Positions 32,738 to 42,106 of a stretch of 64,000 nt of DNA are shown in pieces. Location: positions 1 through 64,000 of the forward strand of contig JBOHGH010000005.1 of the NCBI GenBank assembly GCA_050699975.1, given 5' to 3'. The stretch is from GCA-003244245 sp050699975. GTDB lineage: Bacteria; Actinomycetota; Actinomycetes; Mycobacteriales; Pseudonocardiaceae. A program made the position numbers and the translations under genes. Position 1 is the first letter of the stretch. Each line of letters opens with the position of its first letter. The notes below the pieces were generated by a model. The model was given only the letters and a program-made list of their open reading frames with translations. It was not told where the DNA came from and ran no database searches.

Positions 32738-33931
32738 TCATCGCGCAGCGTACTCCCGCAGCAGGCCCTTGCTGATGATCGTCTTCTGGATCTCGCTGGT
32801 TCCCTCACCGATGAGCAGGAACGGCGCCTCACGCATCAGCCGCTCGATCTCGAACTCCTTGGAGTAGCCGTACCCCCCATGGATGCGGAAGGCGTCCTCA
32901 GTGACCTCCTTGCAGTATTCGCTGGCCAGCAGCTTCGCCATCCCGGTCTGGACATCGTTGCGCTCGCCGGAGTCCTTCAGGCGGGCGGCGTTGACCATCA
33001 TCAGGTGCGCGGCCTCGACCTTGGTGGCCATCTCGGCGAGCTTGAACGCGATCGCCTGGTGCTGTGCGATCGGCTTGCCGAAGGTCCGGCGCTGCTGGGC
33101 GTAACCTACCGCGAGCTCGAAGGCGCGGATCGCAATGCCACAGGCCCGGGCAGCGACGTTGACCCGCCCCACCTCGACGCCGTCCATCATCTGCGCGAAA
33201 CCCTTGCCGGGAGCATCGCCGAGCACCTTGTCGGCGCCGATGCGGTAGCCGTCGAATACCAGCTCGGTGGTGTCGACCCCCTTGTAGCCCATCTTGTCGA
33301 TCTTGCCGGGCACGCTGAGCCCCGGGGCCACCTCACCGTAACCAGTGGGCTTGTCCACCAACAGGGTGGTGAGGTTGTGGTGCGCCTTCGCGGCTCCCTC
33401 GTCGGTCTTGACCAGGGTGGCCACCAGAGTCGACGTGGCGCCGTTGGTCAGCCACATCTTCGCACCGTCGACGACATAGTGTTCCCCGTCGCGCCTGGCC
33501 CGGGTCTTGATCGCCGCGACGTCGGAACCCAGTTCTGGCTCGGACATCGAAAAGGCACCGCGAACGCTTCCCTCAGCCATCATCGGCAGGTAGTGCTGCT
33601 TCTGCTCGTCGGTGCCGTGCTGGCAGATCATGTACGACACGATGAAGTGGGTGTTGATCACACCGGACACGCTCATCCAACCCCGGGCGATCTGCTCCGC
33701 GACCAGCGCGTAGGTCAGCAGCGACTCGCCCAGGCCGCCATACTCCTCGGGGATGGTGAGCCCGAACAGGCCCATCTCCTTCATCCCATCGACGATCTCC
33801 TGCGGGTACGTGTCGGTGTGCTCCAGCTCCTGGGCGACCGGGATGATCTCCTTGTCCACGAAGGACTTGACCGTGGCCAGGATCTCCTGCTGGATCTCGG
33901 TGAGACCGTCGGTCTGAGCGAGCCGGGCCAT
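32738..33931 (-). CDS. acyl-CoA dehydrogenase
   Basis: A 397-residue flavoenzyme of the short/medium-chain type. Landmarks: IPEEYGGLGESLLTYALVAEQIARG, FSMSEPELGSDVAAIKT (FAD contact), MWLTNGATSTLV, YAQQRRTFGKPIAQHQAIAFKLA and the C-terminal catalytic-loop region AFRIHGGYGYSKEFEIERLMREA, with REAPFLLIGEGTSEIQKTII. It catalyses alpha,beta-dehydrogenation of an acyl-CoA; chain preference cannot be read. It is divergent from the selenium-binding-protein gene across 336 bases that contain operator-like repeats. Confidence 0.93.
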   Translation of the reverse strand: MARLAQTDGLTEIQQEILATVKSFVDKEIIPVAQELEHTDTYPQEIVDGMKEMGLFGLTIPEEYGGLGESLLTYALVAEQIARGWMSVSGVINTHFIVSYMICQHGTDEQKQHYLPMMAEGSVRGAFSMSEPELGSDVAAIKTRARRDGEHYVVDGAKMWLTNGATSTLVATLVKTDEGAAKAHHNLTTLLVDKPTGYGEVAPGLSVPGKIDKMGYKGVDTTELVFDGYRIGADKVLGDAPGKGFAQMMDGVEVGRVNVAARACGIAIRAFELAVGYAQQRRTFGKPIAQHQAIAFKLAEMATKVEAAHLMMVNAARLKDSGERNDVQTGMAKLLASEYCKEVTEDAFRIHGGYGYSKEFEIERLMREAPFLLIGEGTSEIQKTIISKGLLREYAAR

Positions 33932-33976
33932 GAGGACACCTTTCGTCGCGTACTACCGGGCGGCTGGCATCGCGGA

Positions 33977-34042
33977 TCTTTGGTGAAAACTGTAATGTCT
34001 TTGGTGACTTGTGTAAGGGGCCTGCAGCGATGACGATCGTCA
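33977..34042. promoter_or_regulatory. operator-like repeats between acyl-CoA dehydrogenase and selenium-binding protein
   Basis: TCTTTGGTGA occurs at 33977-33986 and 33998-34007, exactly 21 bases apart (two turns). A perfect 12-bp palindrome TGACGATCGTCA follows at 34031-34042. Both lie in the 336-bp divergent region that otherwise shows no gene. No regulator gene is adjacent. Confidence 0.5.
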
Positions 34043-34267
34043 CGCCCAGCCGATCCGCCGCACACCGCCATCGGCTCGTGGGTCCGGTGTTCCTGAATGC
34101 CTGGCTGACCACGCGCCGGCATGTCGATCTCCTTCGGCTGGCCAGCGCGCTGTGTCGCGCTCGCTGACCTGCCGGCCGACCGATTCCATATTTGCTCAGC
34201 GTTGCCAGTGCCGGCTCAGTCCGGCCTTGCCTTCTCGAAGCCCCGGCAATCCGCAAGGAGTGTGACA

Positions 34268-35671
34268 ATGAACCTGCCAGCCGACCCGACCTTTTACCGT
34301 AGCCCGGCCGAGGCAGCCGCAGCACCGGTCGAGAATCTCGCCTACGTCGCCGCCTTCGACCGGGCCGCGCAGCGGCCCGACGCGCTGACCGTGGTCGACG
34401 TCGATCCCGGCTCGCCACGATACGGGCAGGTGGTGGGCTGGGCGGACCTGCCCACGCTGGGCGACGAGCTGCACCACTTCGGCTGGAACGCCTGCAGCAG
34501 CGCGCTGGCCCACGAGGGACATAACGTCGACGGCTTGGAGCGCCGCTACCTGCTGTTGCCCGGGCTGCGCAGCTCGAACGTGCACGTCTATGACACCCGC
34601 CCGGATCCCGCCAGCCCCACCCTGGTCAAGACGATCGACGCCAAGGAGCTGGCGGAGAAAACCGGCTACTCCCGGCCACATACGCTGCACTGCGGTCCCG
34701 AAGGGATCTTCCTGTCCTGCCTCGGGGGTGCCGGCGATGCCGACGGGCCGGGCGGGATCGCGCTGCTCGACCACGCCAGTTTCGACGTGCTGGGTCCCTG
34801 GGAGAGCGACCGCGGGCCGCAGTACCTGGCCTATGACGCCTGGTGGCACCTGAACCAGAACACGCTGGTCACCAGCGAGTGGGGGACCCCGTCAATGATC
34901 GAGGATGGGGTCAACCCGGAACTGCTGCTGGGTAACAAGTACGGCCACGCGCTGCACTTCTGGGATCTGGCCGCCGGCAAGCACCTCCAGCGGGTCGACC
35001 TGGGCGCTGAGCACCAGATGGTGCTCGAGCTGCGTCCAGCCCACGATCCCGAGGCGACCTGGGGGTTCGTCGGCGTCGTCGTGTCCACCCAGGACCTGTC
35101 CGCCTCAGTGTGGCGCTGGCATCGTGAAGGGGGTAGCTGGGCCGCCGAGAAGGTGATCACCATCCCGGCCGAACCCGCTGACGCCGACACCCTTCCGCCG
35201 GCACTGAAGCCATTCGGTGCGGTGCCCCCGCTGGTCACCGACATCGACCTTTCGGTCGACGACCAGCAGCTGTACGTGTCGTGCTGGGGTACCGGTGAGC
35301 TCAAGCAGTACGACGTGAGCGACCCTGCCCACCCGCGCGAGACAGGGTCGGTTCGGCTGGGCGGCATCGTCGGCCGCGCGCCCCATCCAGCGGCACCCGA
35401 CCAGCGCCTTGCCGGTGGCCCGCAGATGGTGGAGGTCAGCCGGGACGGCCGGCGGGTGTATCTCACCAACTCGCTCTACGGCGCATGGGACGACCAGTTC
35501 TACCCCGACGGCGTCGGCGCTTGGCTGGCGAAGATCGACGCCACTCCCACCGGAGGGCTGACCGTAGACGAGGCGTTCTTCCTGCACGGCGACGACTTCC
35601 GGGGCCTGCGGGTGCACCAGGTGCGCCTCCAAGGCGGCGACGCATCCTCGGACTCCTACTGCTACCGCTGA
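34268..35671 (+). CDS. selenium-binding protein SBP56 / methanethiol oxidase family
   Basis: A 467-residue beta-propeller protein starting MNLPADPTFYRSPAEAAAAP. Family landmarks are HHFGWNACSSALAHEG, RYLLLPGLRSSNVHVYDT, GYSRPHTLHCGPEGIFLSCLG, LVTSEWGTPSMIEDGV and YVSCWGTGELKQYDVSDP. Bacterial homologs are copper-dependent methanethiol oxidases making formaldehyde, H2O2 and sulfide; the His residues of HHFGW and PHTLHCG are metal-ligand candidates. AAGGAG precedes the ATG. No copper-chaperone (SCO) gene is adjacent. Confidence 0.92.
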   Translation: MNLPADPTFYRSPAEAAAAPVENLAYVAAFDRAAQRPDALTVVDVDPGSPRYGQVVGWADLPTLGDELHHFGWNACSSALAHEGHNVDGLERRYLLLPGLRSSNVHVYDTRPDPASPTLVKTIDAKELAEKTGYSRPHTLHCGPEGIFLSCLGGAGDADGPGGIALLDHASFDVLGPWESDRGPQYLAYDAWWHLNQNTLVTSEWGTPSMIEDGVNPELLLGNKYGHALHFWDLAAGKHLQRVDLGAEHQMVLELRPAHDPEATWGFVGVVVSTQDLSASVWRWHREGGSWAAEKVITIPAEPADADTLPPALKPFGAVPPLVTDIDLSVDDQQLYVSCWGTGELKQYDVSDPAHPRETGSVRLGGIVGRAPHPAAPDQRLAGGPQMVEVSRDGRRVYLTNSLYGAWDDQFYPDGVGAWLAKIDATPTGGLTVDEAFFLHGDDFRGLRVHQVRLQGGDASSDSYCYR

Positions 35672-35820
35672 GCCGTGCGGAGACCGCGATTGCTTCGAAA
35701 ATACGGGGACCACGAGCCGCTCTGCTGTCGCCGAGTTCGACATCAGGGTTGTCCGAAGCCGCCTGGGCAGCTCTGGGGCGAACTCGGCTCACGTAGGGCT
35801 GCCACGCGCGGTAGAGATAG

Positions 35821-36440
35821 GACGTTCGAGCTACTCGATTTCCGAGGTGTAGTGCTGGACAAGTGCGCTGAGCTGCTCTGCGTGTTCGCTGAAGAGTATG
35901 CGCGTATCCACGACCAGGAAATGTCGCGCGAGCCCCTGACGGCGCGACGCCGGTGTGGCGCGGTGAGCGTCCGTTGTGGACGGTTGGCGCCTGGCCGGTA
36001 GCTGACCGGGTTGTCGTCTCGGGCAACGGGTGGCGGCTCGCCGCACTCGGCACTGTCACGGCTACGCTGGACGAACTGCGCTGCGCAGGCGCGCATTACG
36101 ACCGTACCTTGGACCCGGCGGCGCTGGCCGATCTCCCGTGCGACGCGCATGTCGTGTGGAGCGATACGGCGACCGATCTGGGCGACACGGTCCTCGTGGG
36201 TGCGGGAGAGCCTCGTGGGTGCGGGAGAGTCACCGATCTTCTACACCGAGCATTGCGAAGGGTGGTACGCGTCGTCGGCAGCTATGCCATTGGCCCGGAT
36301 GGTGGGCGGCGAAGTTGATCGCTTCGAAGGCGTCCGATGCACCCGCGTTGGGCATGCCCTGGTGCTCACGGCCATCGGCGTCGCTGAGACGCAGATAGCG
36401 GCTCCGGCCTTACGGGAGGTGGCGAACGCTAGCCTCTTCC
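35821..36440 (+). pseudogene. unrecognised gene broken by a 19-bp tandem duplication and a frameshift
   Basis: Protein-like sequence runs ELLDFRGVVLDKCAELL, AEEYARIHDQEMSREP, then after a frame change near 35950 VWRGERPLWTVGAWPVADRV and DAHVVWSDTATDLGDTVLVG. After the duplication it returns to the first frame as SPIFYTEHCEGWYASSAAM, EVDRFEGVRCTRVGHALVL and EVANASLFPW. CCTCGTGGGTGCGGGAGAG is present twice in tandem (36192-36210, 36211-36229); removing one copy restores the frame there. The family is not recognised. It ends against the MgtE-like gene start. Confidence 0.65.
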
Positions 36441-36441
36441 C

Positions 36442-37728
36442 GTGGCCACTACGACCAGGGTCTACGCCGCCCGGGTCGCCGGGCTGCCGGTGTTCGGGCC
36501 CGACGGCGAGCAGTTCGGCAGGGTCCGCGACCTGGTGACCGCGCTGCGCATCGGGTCGCGGCCGCCTCGGGTGCTGGGACTGGTGGTCGAGCTCGTGATC
36601 CGGCAACGGATCTTCGTGCCGATGTTGCGGGTCACCTCGATCGAGCCCGGCGCGGTGGCGCTGGCCACCGGTACGGTGAGCCTGCGCCGGTTCTCGCTGC
36701 GGCCCAACGAGACGCTGGTGATCGGGGAGATCCTGGACACCCGGGTGCATGTGGCCGCGACCGGTGCGGTGGCGGTCGTGGTGGACGCTGGGATCGAGCA
36801 AGCCCGCACCCGGGACTGGGTGATCACGAAGCTGGCGGTGCGGGAGCGCATCGGCCGGCTCGGGCGGCGGGGCCCGGTCCAGGTGCTCGGGTGGGACGAG
36901 GTCGCCGGGCTGACGCTGGCCGAGGTGTCCTCCCGCGGGCAGGGCGCCGAGCAGCTGCTCGCGCTCTTCGAGGGGATGCGCGCGGTGGAGGTCGCCAACA
37001 CGCTACGCGACCTGCCGGCCAAACGCCGCCACGAGGTAGTCGACGCGCTGGACGACGAGCGGCTCGCGGACGTGCTGCAGGAGCTGTCCGAGGACGAGCA
37101 GGCCGAGGTGCTCGACCATCTGGGCGATGAGCGCGCCGCCGACGTGCTGGAGGCGATGAACCCCGACGACGCCGCCGACCTGCTGGGCGAGCTCGCCCAC
37201 CCGGAGCGGGAACGGTTGCTGCGGATGATGGCACCCGAGGAGTCCGCGCCGGTGCGCAGGCTGCTGGCCTACTCGTCGGACACCGCCGGCGGCCTGATGA
37301 CCCCGGAGCCGGTGGTGCTCACCCCGGACGCCACCGTCGCCGAGGCACTGGCCCGGGTCCGCAACCCGGAGCTGACCCCCGCGCTGGCGAGCATGGTGTT
37401 CGTCTGCCGCCCCCCTTCGGCCACCCCGACCGGCCGCTACCTGGGCTGCGCCCACCTGCAACGGCTGCTGCGCGAGCCCCCGTCGGATCTGGTGGCCGGT
37501 GTGCTGGACACCGAGCTGGCCCGGCTCGGACCGCAGGCGTCACTTGCCGAGGTCACGCGCTACTTCGCCGCCTACGACCTGGTCTGCGCCCCGGTGGTGG
37601 ACACCGAAGGCCACCTGCTCGGGGCGGTGAGCGTGGATGATCTGCTGGACGCCGCGCTGCCCGACGACTGGCGGCAGCAGGAGGCGTGGCCCACCTCCGA
37701 CTGGACTGGCGAGGTGACCCATGGCTGA
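36442..37728 (+). CDS. MgtE N-terminal/PRC-barrel/CBS protein (Rv1232c type)
   Basis: A 428-residue cytoplasmic protein. The first 180 residues hold a PRC-barrel-like domain (VAGLPVFGPDGEQFGRVRDL). The MgtE N domain follows (AVEVANTLRDLPAKRRHEVV, LQELSEDEQAEVLDHL, DDAADLLGELAHPERERLL), then a CBS pair (SDTAGGLMTPEPVVL, then DLVCAPVVDTEGHLLGAVSV). The membrane channel of true MgtE is absent. It probably senses Mg or nucleotides and acts with the next gene. GTG start; the stop overlaps the DUF1003 start by eight bases. Confidence 0.88.
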   Translation: MATTTRVYAARVAGLPVFGPDGEQFGRVRDLVTALRIGSRPPRVLGLVVELVIRQRIFVPMLRVTSIEPGAVALATGTVSLRRFSLRPNETLVIGEILDTRVHVAATGAVAVVVDAGIEQARTRDWVITKLAVRERIGRLGRRGPVQVLGWDEVAGLTLAEVSSRGQGAEQLLALFEGMRAVEVANTLRDLPAKRRHEVVDALDDERLADVLQELSEDEQAEVLDHLGDERAADVLEAMNPDDAADLLGELAHPERERLLRMMAPEESAPVRRLLAYSSDTAGGLMTPEPVVLTPDATVAEALARVRNPELTPALASMVFVCRPPSATPTGRYLGCAHLQRLLREPPSDLVAGVLDTELARLGPQASLAEVTRYFAAYDLVCAPVVDTEGHLLGAVSVDDLLDAALPDDWRQQEAWPTSDWTGEVTHG

Positions 37729-38263
37729 GTCCCGTTGGCAGTATTCCCGGCTGGACCTCCCGCGCGGGCCACGGCGACTGACGCCCCGGATGGACCCGGA
37801 TGCCTTCGCCCGCTTCTCGGAGCGGATCGCCCGCTTCCTGGGCACCGGGCGGTTCCTCGCGGTGCAAACGGTCTTAGTCGTGGTGTGGATCACACTGAAC
37901 CTGGTGGCGGTGTCGCTGCGCTGGGACCCTTACCCGTTCATCCTGCTCAACCTGGCGTTCTCCACGCAGGCCGCCTACGCTGCGCCGCTGATACTGCTGG
38001 CGCAGAACCGTCAGGACGACCGGGACCGGGTCGCGCTGGAGGAAGACCGGGCACGCGCCGAGCGCACCAAGGCCGACACCGAGTACCTGGCCCGAGAGCT
38101 CGCGTCGCTGCGGTTGGCCGTCGGTGAGGTGGTCACCAGGGACTTCCTGCGATCCGAGCTCTTTCGGCTGACCGAACTCAGAGAGCTGGGGCCGCCGGAA
38201 TCGGCAGCAGCAGAACGATCTGGGTCGGAACGGCCCGGGTATCGACGGGGCGGCAGGATCTGA
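37721..38263 (+). CDS. DUF1003 membrane protein (Rv1231c type)
   Basis: A 180-residue protein: MDPDAFARFSERIARFLGTGRFLAVQT leads into two TM helices (LVVVWITLNLVAVSL and LLNLAFSTQAAYAAPLILLA), then NRQDDRDRVALEEDRARAER, a long charged helix likely to form a coiled coil. DUF1003 proteins are conserved with MgtE-like partners; function is not established. It overlaps the upstream gene and precedes mrp. Confidence 0.9.
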   Translation: MAESRWQYSRLDLPRGPRRLTPRMDPDAFARFSERIARFLGTGRFLAVQTVLVVVWITLNLVAVSLRWDPYPFILLNLAFSTQAAYAAPLILLAQNRQDDRDRVALEEDRARAERTKADTEYLARELASLRLAVGEVVTRDFLRSELFRLTELRELGPPESAAAERSGSERPGYRRGGRI

Positions 38264-38345
38264 GGACGGGTCTGGCAGCCGGCGGGATGAGCGCCACGCC
38301 GGTAACGCCTAGCATGGGAGAAGCCCACACTCAACCGGAAAGTCG

Positions 38346-39500
38346 GTGCCACCCGTGGCCTCCCCCCAGACCGTCCCGTCGGTCGACGCAGTTCGAACCG
38401 CGCTGGACGGGGTGCACGATCCCGAGATCCATCGCCCGATCACCGAGCTCGGCATGGTCAAGGACGTGACCGTGGCCGGCGACGGAACGGTCGGCGTAGC
38501 GGTGTGGCTCACCGTCGCCGGCTGCCCGATGCGCGACACCATCACCTCCCGGGTCACCACGGCGGTGTCCGCCGTGCCGGGTGTTCGCGACGTGCGGGTT
38601 GAGCTCGACGTGATGAGCGACGCTCAGCGCACCGCGTTACGCCGCCAGCTGCGCGGCAACTCCGAGGAGCCAAGGATTCCGTTCGCCGAACCTGGATCGC
38701 TGACCCGGGTGTACTGCGTCGCCTCCGGCAAGGGCGGGGTCGGCAAGTCCTCGGTGACGGTGAACCTGGCGGCCGCGATGGCCGATCGGGGCCTATCGGT
38801 GGGAGTGGTCGACGCCGACATCTACGGGCACTCGGTGCCGGGCATGCTCGGCACCACCGCCCGGCCCACCCAGGTCGAAAAGATGATCATGCCGCCGACC
38901 GCGCACGGCGTGAAGGTCATCTCGATCGGCATGTTCACCAAGGACAACACCCCAGTGGTGTGGCGGGGGCCGATGCTGCACCGCGCGCTGCAGCAGTTCC
39001 TCGCCGACGTGTTCTGGGGTGACCTTGACGTACTGCTGCTCGACCTGCCCCCGGGCACCGGCGACATCGCCATCTCGGTGGCACAGCTCATCCCCAACGC
39101 CGAGATCCTCGTGGTCACCACCCCGCAGCGGGCCGCCGCTGAAGTGGCGCAGCGGGCCGGGGCGATCGCGATGCAGACTCACCAGCGGCTGATCGGTGTG
39201 GTGGAGAACATGTCGTGGCTGCAGATGCCGGACGGGTCGCGCAACTACCTTTTCGGTTCCGGCGGGGGCCAGGTGGTCGCGGACTCATTGACCCGCTCGC
39301 TGGGCAGCGAGGTCCCGCTGCTGGGCCAGGTGCCGCTGGACCAGCAGCTGCGCGAAACCGGCGACGCCGGGACTCCGCTGGTGCTGGTCGATCCCACCGC
39401 GCCGGCCGCAGTCGTACTGCGAGAAGTGGCGGATCGGCTCGCGACCCGCTCCCGTGGCTTGGCTGGGCGACTGCTGTCGGTGAGTCCCAGCTCCCGGTGA
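38346..39500 (+). CDS. mrp: Mrp/NBP35-family iron-sulfur cluster carrier ATPase
   Basis: A 384-residue protein. The N-terminal MIP18-like domain (VRTALDGVHDPEIHRPITELGMV, WLTVAGCPM) is fused to a P-loop ATPase with the deviant Walker A GKGGVGKSSVTVNLAAAM, switch DADIYGHSVPGML and LLDLPPGTGDIAIS. The C-terminal CxxC of many carriers is not obvious, as in other actinobacterial members. Ortholog of Rv1229c. It probably delivers Fe-S clusters, which would serve NirB and others. GTG start. Confidence 0.9.
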   Translation: MPPVASPQTVPSVDAVRTALDGVHDPEIHRPITELGMVKDVTVAGDGTVGVAVWLTVAGCPMRDTITSRVTTAVSAVPGVRDVRVELDVMSDAQRTALRRQLRGNSEEPRIPFAEPGSLTRVYCVASGKGGVGKSSVTVNLAAAMADRGLSVGVVDADIYGHSVPGMLGTTARPTQVEKMIMPPTAHGVKVISIGMFTKDNTPVVWRGPMLHRALQQFLADVFWGDLDVLLLDLPPGTGDIAISVAQLIPNAEILVVTTPQRAAAEVAQRAGAIAMQTHQRLIGVVENMSWLQMPDGSRNYLFGSGGGQVVADSLTRSLGSEVPLLGQVPLDQQLRETGDAGTPLVLVDPTAPAAVVLREVADRLATRSRGLAGRLLSVSPSSR

Positions 39501-39535
39501 GCAGCCGCGGCCGCGCGGTTTCCCGATAGGCCAGG

Positions 39536-39940
39536 TCAGGTTGCGTCGGGGTCGAACGGTGCGCGCTCACCCGGTTGCAGCGGCCTGGACACCGGAATGC
39601 CCGGTCCGGTGGGGGCTGCGTAGCCGTTGGGTTTGATCACGCCACCGAAGGGGTCACCGTCCAGATCGTCGAGCAGGTGGCGAGTGATCGCGCTGCGGGG
39701 ATTGAACCCACGCGAGTTGAAACCGCGCAACCCACGCAGATCCTCCAGGGGCTGGCGGAGCTCGTCGAACTCCGGGCCTAGCTCTGAGCGCAACTGCTCG
39801 CGGGCGCCGGTGGCGTACTCCCGCACCTGACGCACGGTGCGGCCCAGCCACGCCGCGGCTGATGGCAGGCGTTCCGGGCCCAGGATGAACAGCCCGGCGA
39901 CGACGAGTATCAAGACCTCGCCCCAACCGATGTTGAGCAT
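39536..39940 (-). CDS. tatB: twin-arginine translocase subunit TatB
   Basis: A 134-residue protein. MLNIGWGEVLILVVAGLFIL is the short N-terminal membrane helix, followed by the Pro-containing hinge GPERLPSAAAWLGRTVRQVREYA and an amphipathic helix with EQLRSELGPEFDELRQPL. The C-terminal tail is disordered. It forms the TatBC receptor for folded exported proteins. The same neighbours (htrA, rseA, sigE) occur at Rv1224. The internal ATG was chosen because the upstream extension is not family-like. Confidence 0.93.
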   Translation of the reverse strand: MLNIGWGEVLILVVAGLFILGPERLPSAAAWLGRTVRQVREYATGAREQLRSELGPEFDELRQPLEDLRGLRGFNSRGFNPRSAITRHLLDDLDGDPFGGVIKPNGYAAPTGPGIPVSRPLQPGERAPFDPDAT

Positions 39941-40000
39941 CTGCGCGCACCTCCCAAACCAGCCCGGCCAGCAACCCCAGCCTAGCCTCCTCCACGCCAA

Positions 40001-41575
40001 TCAATCCGACTTCAGCGTGACGGTCACCACCAGCGGCCGCCCGTCACGAACCAGCGAAATCGGCACCTGTTCGCCGATAGCCCGCTGGCGCACAGCGACG
40101 ATGAGCCCGTCGGCGCTGCCAACGATCCGATCGCCGACCTTGATGATCACGTCGTTCTCCAGGATGCCACCTTCGGCGGCGGCGCCGCCCTGTTGCACGT
40201 TCTGCACCCGGGCGCCGTCGGACTTGCCATCGGTCACCGACGCGGCGTTGACGCCCAGCTCGGCATGCTGGTAATGGCCGGTGCGGATCAGCTCCTGCGC
40301 GATCTTCGTAGCCGTGTCGATAGGGATGGCGAAGCCGAGCCCGATAGAGCCCCCGCCCTCGCCGGCACCCAGGGTTCGGATGGCGGTGTTGATGCCCACC
40401 ACCGCTCCCGCAGTATTCACCAGCGCTCCGCCGGAGTTGCCTGGATTGATCGCGGCATCGGTCTGGATCGCGTCGATCACCGCGTTACCGTGACCGCCAT
40501 CCCCCTCCAGCCGCACCGGCCGGTCCACCGCGCTGATGATGCCGCTGGTCACCGTGCCGGCCAACCCCAGCGGAGAGCCGATGGCCACGACGGAGTCCCC
40601 CGGTTTCAGCGCCGACGAACGGCCCAGCTGTGCCACCGTCGGGTTGGCTACCTCCACTTTGACCACGGCGAGATCGGTCTTCGGATCCCGGCCCACGATC
40701 CGCGCCGGCAGCCGGGTGCCGTCGCTGAACACCGCCTCCAAGGTTGCCTGCGAGGTGGTCGCGGCGGGGGCCACGACGTGGTTGTTGGTCAGCAGGTAGC
40801 CCTGACCGTCGATCACCACTGCGGAACCGAATCCGCCCAAGTCGCCGACCCGGAACTCCAGAGACACCACCGCGGGCAACACCCGGCTGGCCACTGCCGC
40901 CACCGAGCCGACCGGTCGATCGGTGGCGTGCTCGACCTGCGCCAGTGTCGCGCCTGGATCAGTCAGCAGGTTGCCGCCGTCGGCGGTGAGCCGGCCTACG
41001 AATCCGCCGACTCCCCCGACCAACAGCACCAGCGCACCCAACAGAGCCAGCGCGCGATGGCTCAGCTGACGACCGAACAGCGCTTCCTGCAGACTCAGCC
41101 GGGCTCCCGGCGGTGGGTCGCCAGCGTCCCGATGTTGTTCGGGAACCGCGGGGGCTCCCAGCATCGCCGCCGCCCACGGGTCACGCCACGGGCTGCGCCC
41201 TGCGCCCTGCGGCCAGAAGTCGTCCTCACCCGGTGACCGTTCCGGGGGATGCGCACCGTGGCGGCCGGGCGGGCGCTGTATCCGCTCAGGGGATCCCGAC
41301 GGCCTGCTAAAGGCTGCCGCGAGCGCCTCGGGGGGCGGTGGGCTGGCAGTCGATAAAACACCAGGCGTGTCGCTGGAGGTAGGGCTGGGCTCGCGCCGGG
41401 AATCCCCTGCCTGAATCGCAAAAGCTCCGGGAACCCCGGATGGTCGGCCGAATGCCCGTGCCGTCGCGGGGTCCACCTCGGGCCCCTGCCGTGGCCTCGA
41501 GACAAGCCGTGGCGGCCCCGCACGCCCTTCCGTTGCGAAGGGTTCGTCGGGGTTGTGATCCTGCGGCGGGGTCAT
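40001..41575 (-). CDS. htrA: HtrA/DegP-type membrane serine protease
   Basis: A 524-residue protease: a Pro-rich cytoplasmic region of about 165 residues, one TM segment (ALALLGALVLLVGGVGGFVG), then the trypsin-like domain with the triad His in LLTNNHVV, Asp in KTDLAVVKV and Ser in NPGNSGGALVN. The PDZ domain closes it (AELGVNAASVTDG, GILENDVIIKVGDRIV). It is the Rv1223 ortholog, an envelope-stress protease beside sigE/rseA, which very likely control it. The extracytoplasmic part faces misfolded proteins. Confidence 0.94.
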   Translation of the reverse strand: MTPPQDHNPDEPFATEGRAGPPRLVSRPRQGPEVDPATARAFGRPSGVPGAFAIQAGDSRREPSPTSSDTPGVLSTASPPPPEALAAAFSRPSGSPERIQRPPGRHGAHPPERSPGEDDFWPQGAGRSPWRDPWAAAMLGAPAVPEQHRDAGDPPPGARLSLQEALFGRQLSHRALALLGALVLLVGGVGGFVGRLTADGGNLLTDPGATLAQVEHATDRPVGSVAAVASRVLPAVVSLEFRVGDLGGFGSAVVIDGQGYLLTNNHVVAPAATTSQATLEAVFSDGTRLPARIVGRDPKTDLAVVKVEVANPTVAQLGRSSALKPGDSVVAIGSPLGLAGTVTSGIISAVDRPVRLEGDGGHGNAVIDAIQTDAAINPGNSGGALVNTAGAVVGINTAIRTLGAGEGGGSIGLGFAIPIDTATKIAQELIRTGHYQHAELGVNAASVTDGKSDGARVQNVQQGGAAAEGGILENDVIIKVGDRIVGSADGLIVAVRQRAIGEQVPISLVRDGRPLVVTVTLKSD

Positions 41576-41650
41576 GGTCTCCCGGACTCACCTGTGCGCG
41601 CTGACGACTACCGAGCTTGCCCACACCCCGGTGAAGTGTGCGTAGCGCTG

Positions 41651-42106
41651 CTATCGCCCGATCCAGCGACCGAGTACCGAGGGCCCGGTGCCCCAGCGCT
41701 GGCTCGCACCCAGCGGCGTGCCGGAACCCAGCGGCGCGGCCGAGGTTCTCGATGCGGTGGCCCGGCCACGGTCGGCGATCTCGACGACGGTGCCGTCGGC
41801 AGTCACCGCCAGCCCATCCGGCGTACCGGGTAGATCAGCGGTGTGCGGGATGTCGCGCAGCGCGGCGAGCAAGTCGGCGGGGACCTGTGGGCACTGCGCC
41901 GAACGCATCACGCTGCGGGCCTGGCGTTGCCCGGCCACCTCCGCGGCACACGACTGACATGTGGCGAGATGTTGGGCGGCCCGGTCGCGGGCGCCCGCGC
42001 CGAGCTCGCCGTCGACGAAGGCCACGACAGCGTCCACGGCGAGGTGTTGCCCTGCGTTGAGGCCGGCTAGCAGATCAGAGAAGGATCGGCCGCGCAGGTC
42101 CGTCAT
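41651..42106 (-). CDS. rseA: zinc-binding anti-sigma factor (RseA)
   Basis: A 151-residue ZAS-domain anti-sigma factor. LAVDAVVAFVDGELGAGARD is the first helix and HLATCQSCAAEV supplies the HxxxCxxC zinc site. The C-terminal half is disordered with no clear membrane segment, as in mycobacterial RseA. It binds and inactivates the adjacent sigma factor; oxidation of the Cys pair or regulated proteolysis releases it. Its ATG overlaps the sigE stop (ATGA). Confidence 0.93.
   Translation of the reverse strand: MTDLRGRSFSDLLAGLNAGQHLAVDAVVAFVDGELGAGARDRAAQHLATCQSCAAEVAGQRQARSVMRSAQCPQVPADLLAALRDIPHTADLPGTPDGLAVTADGTVVEIADRGRATASRTSAAPLGSGTPLGASQRWGTGPSVLGRWIGR

Noticed and set aside
39695..39740. 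tRNA-like GGGGATTGAACCCACGCGAG
   Set aside because: It lies inside tatB coding sequence and no cloverleaf can be built around it. No tRNA or rRNA gene was found in the window.
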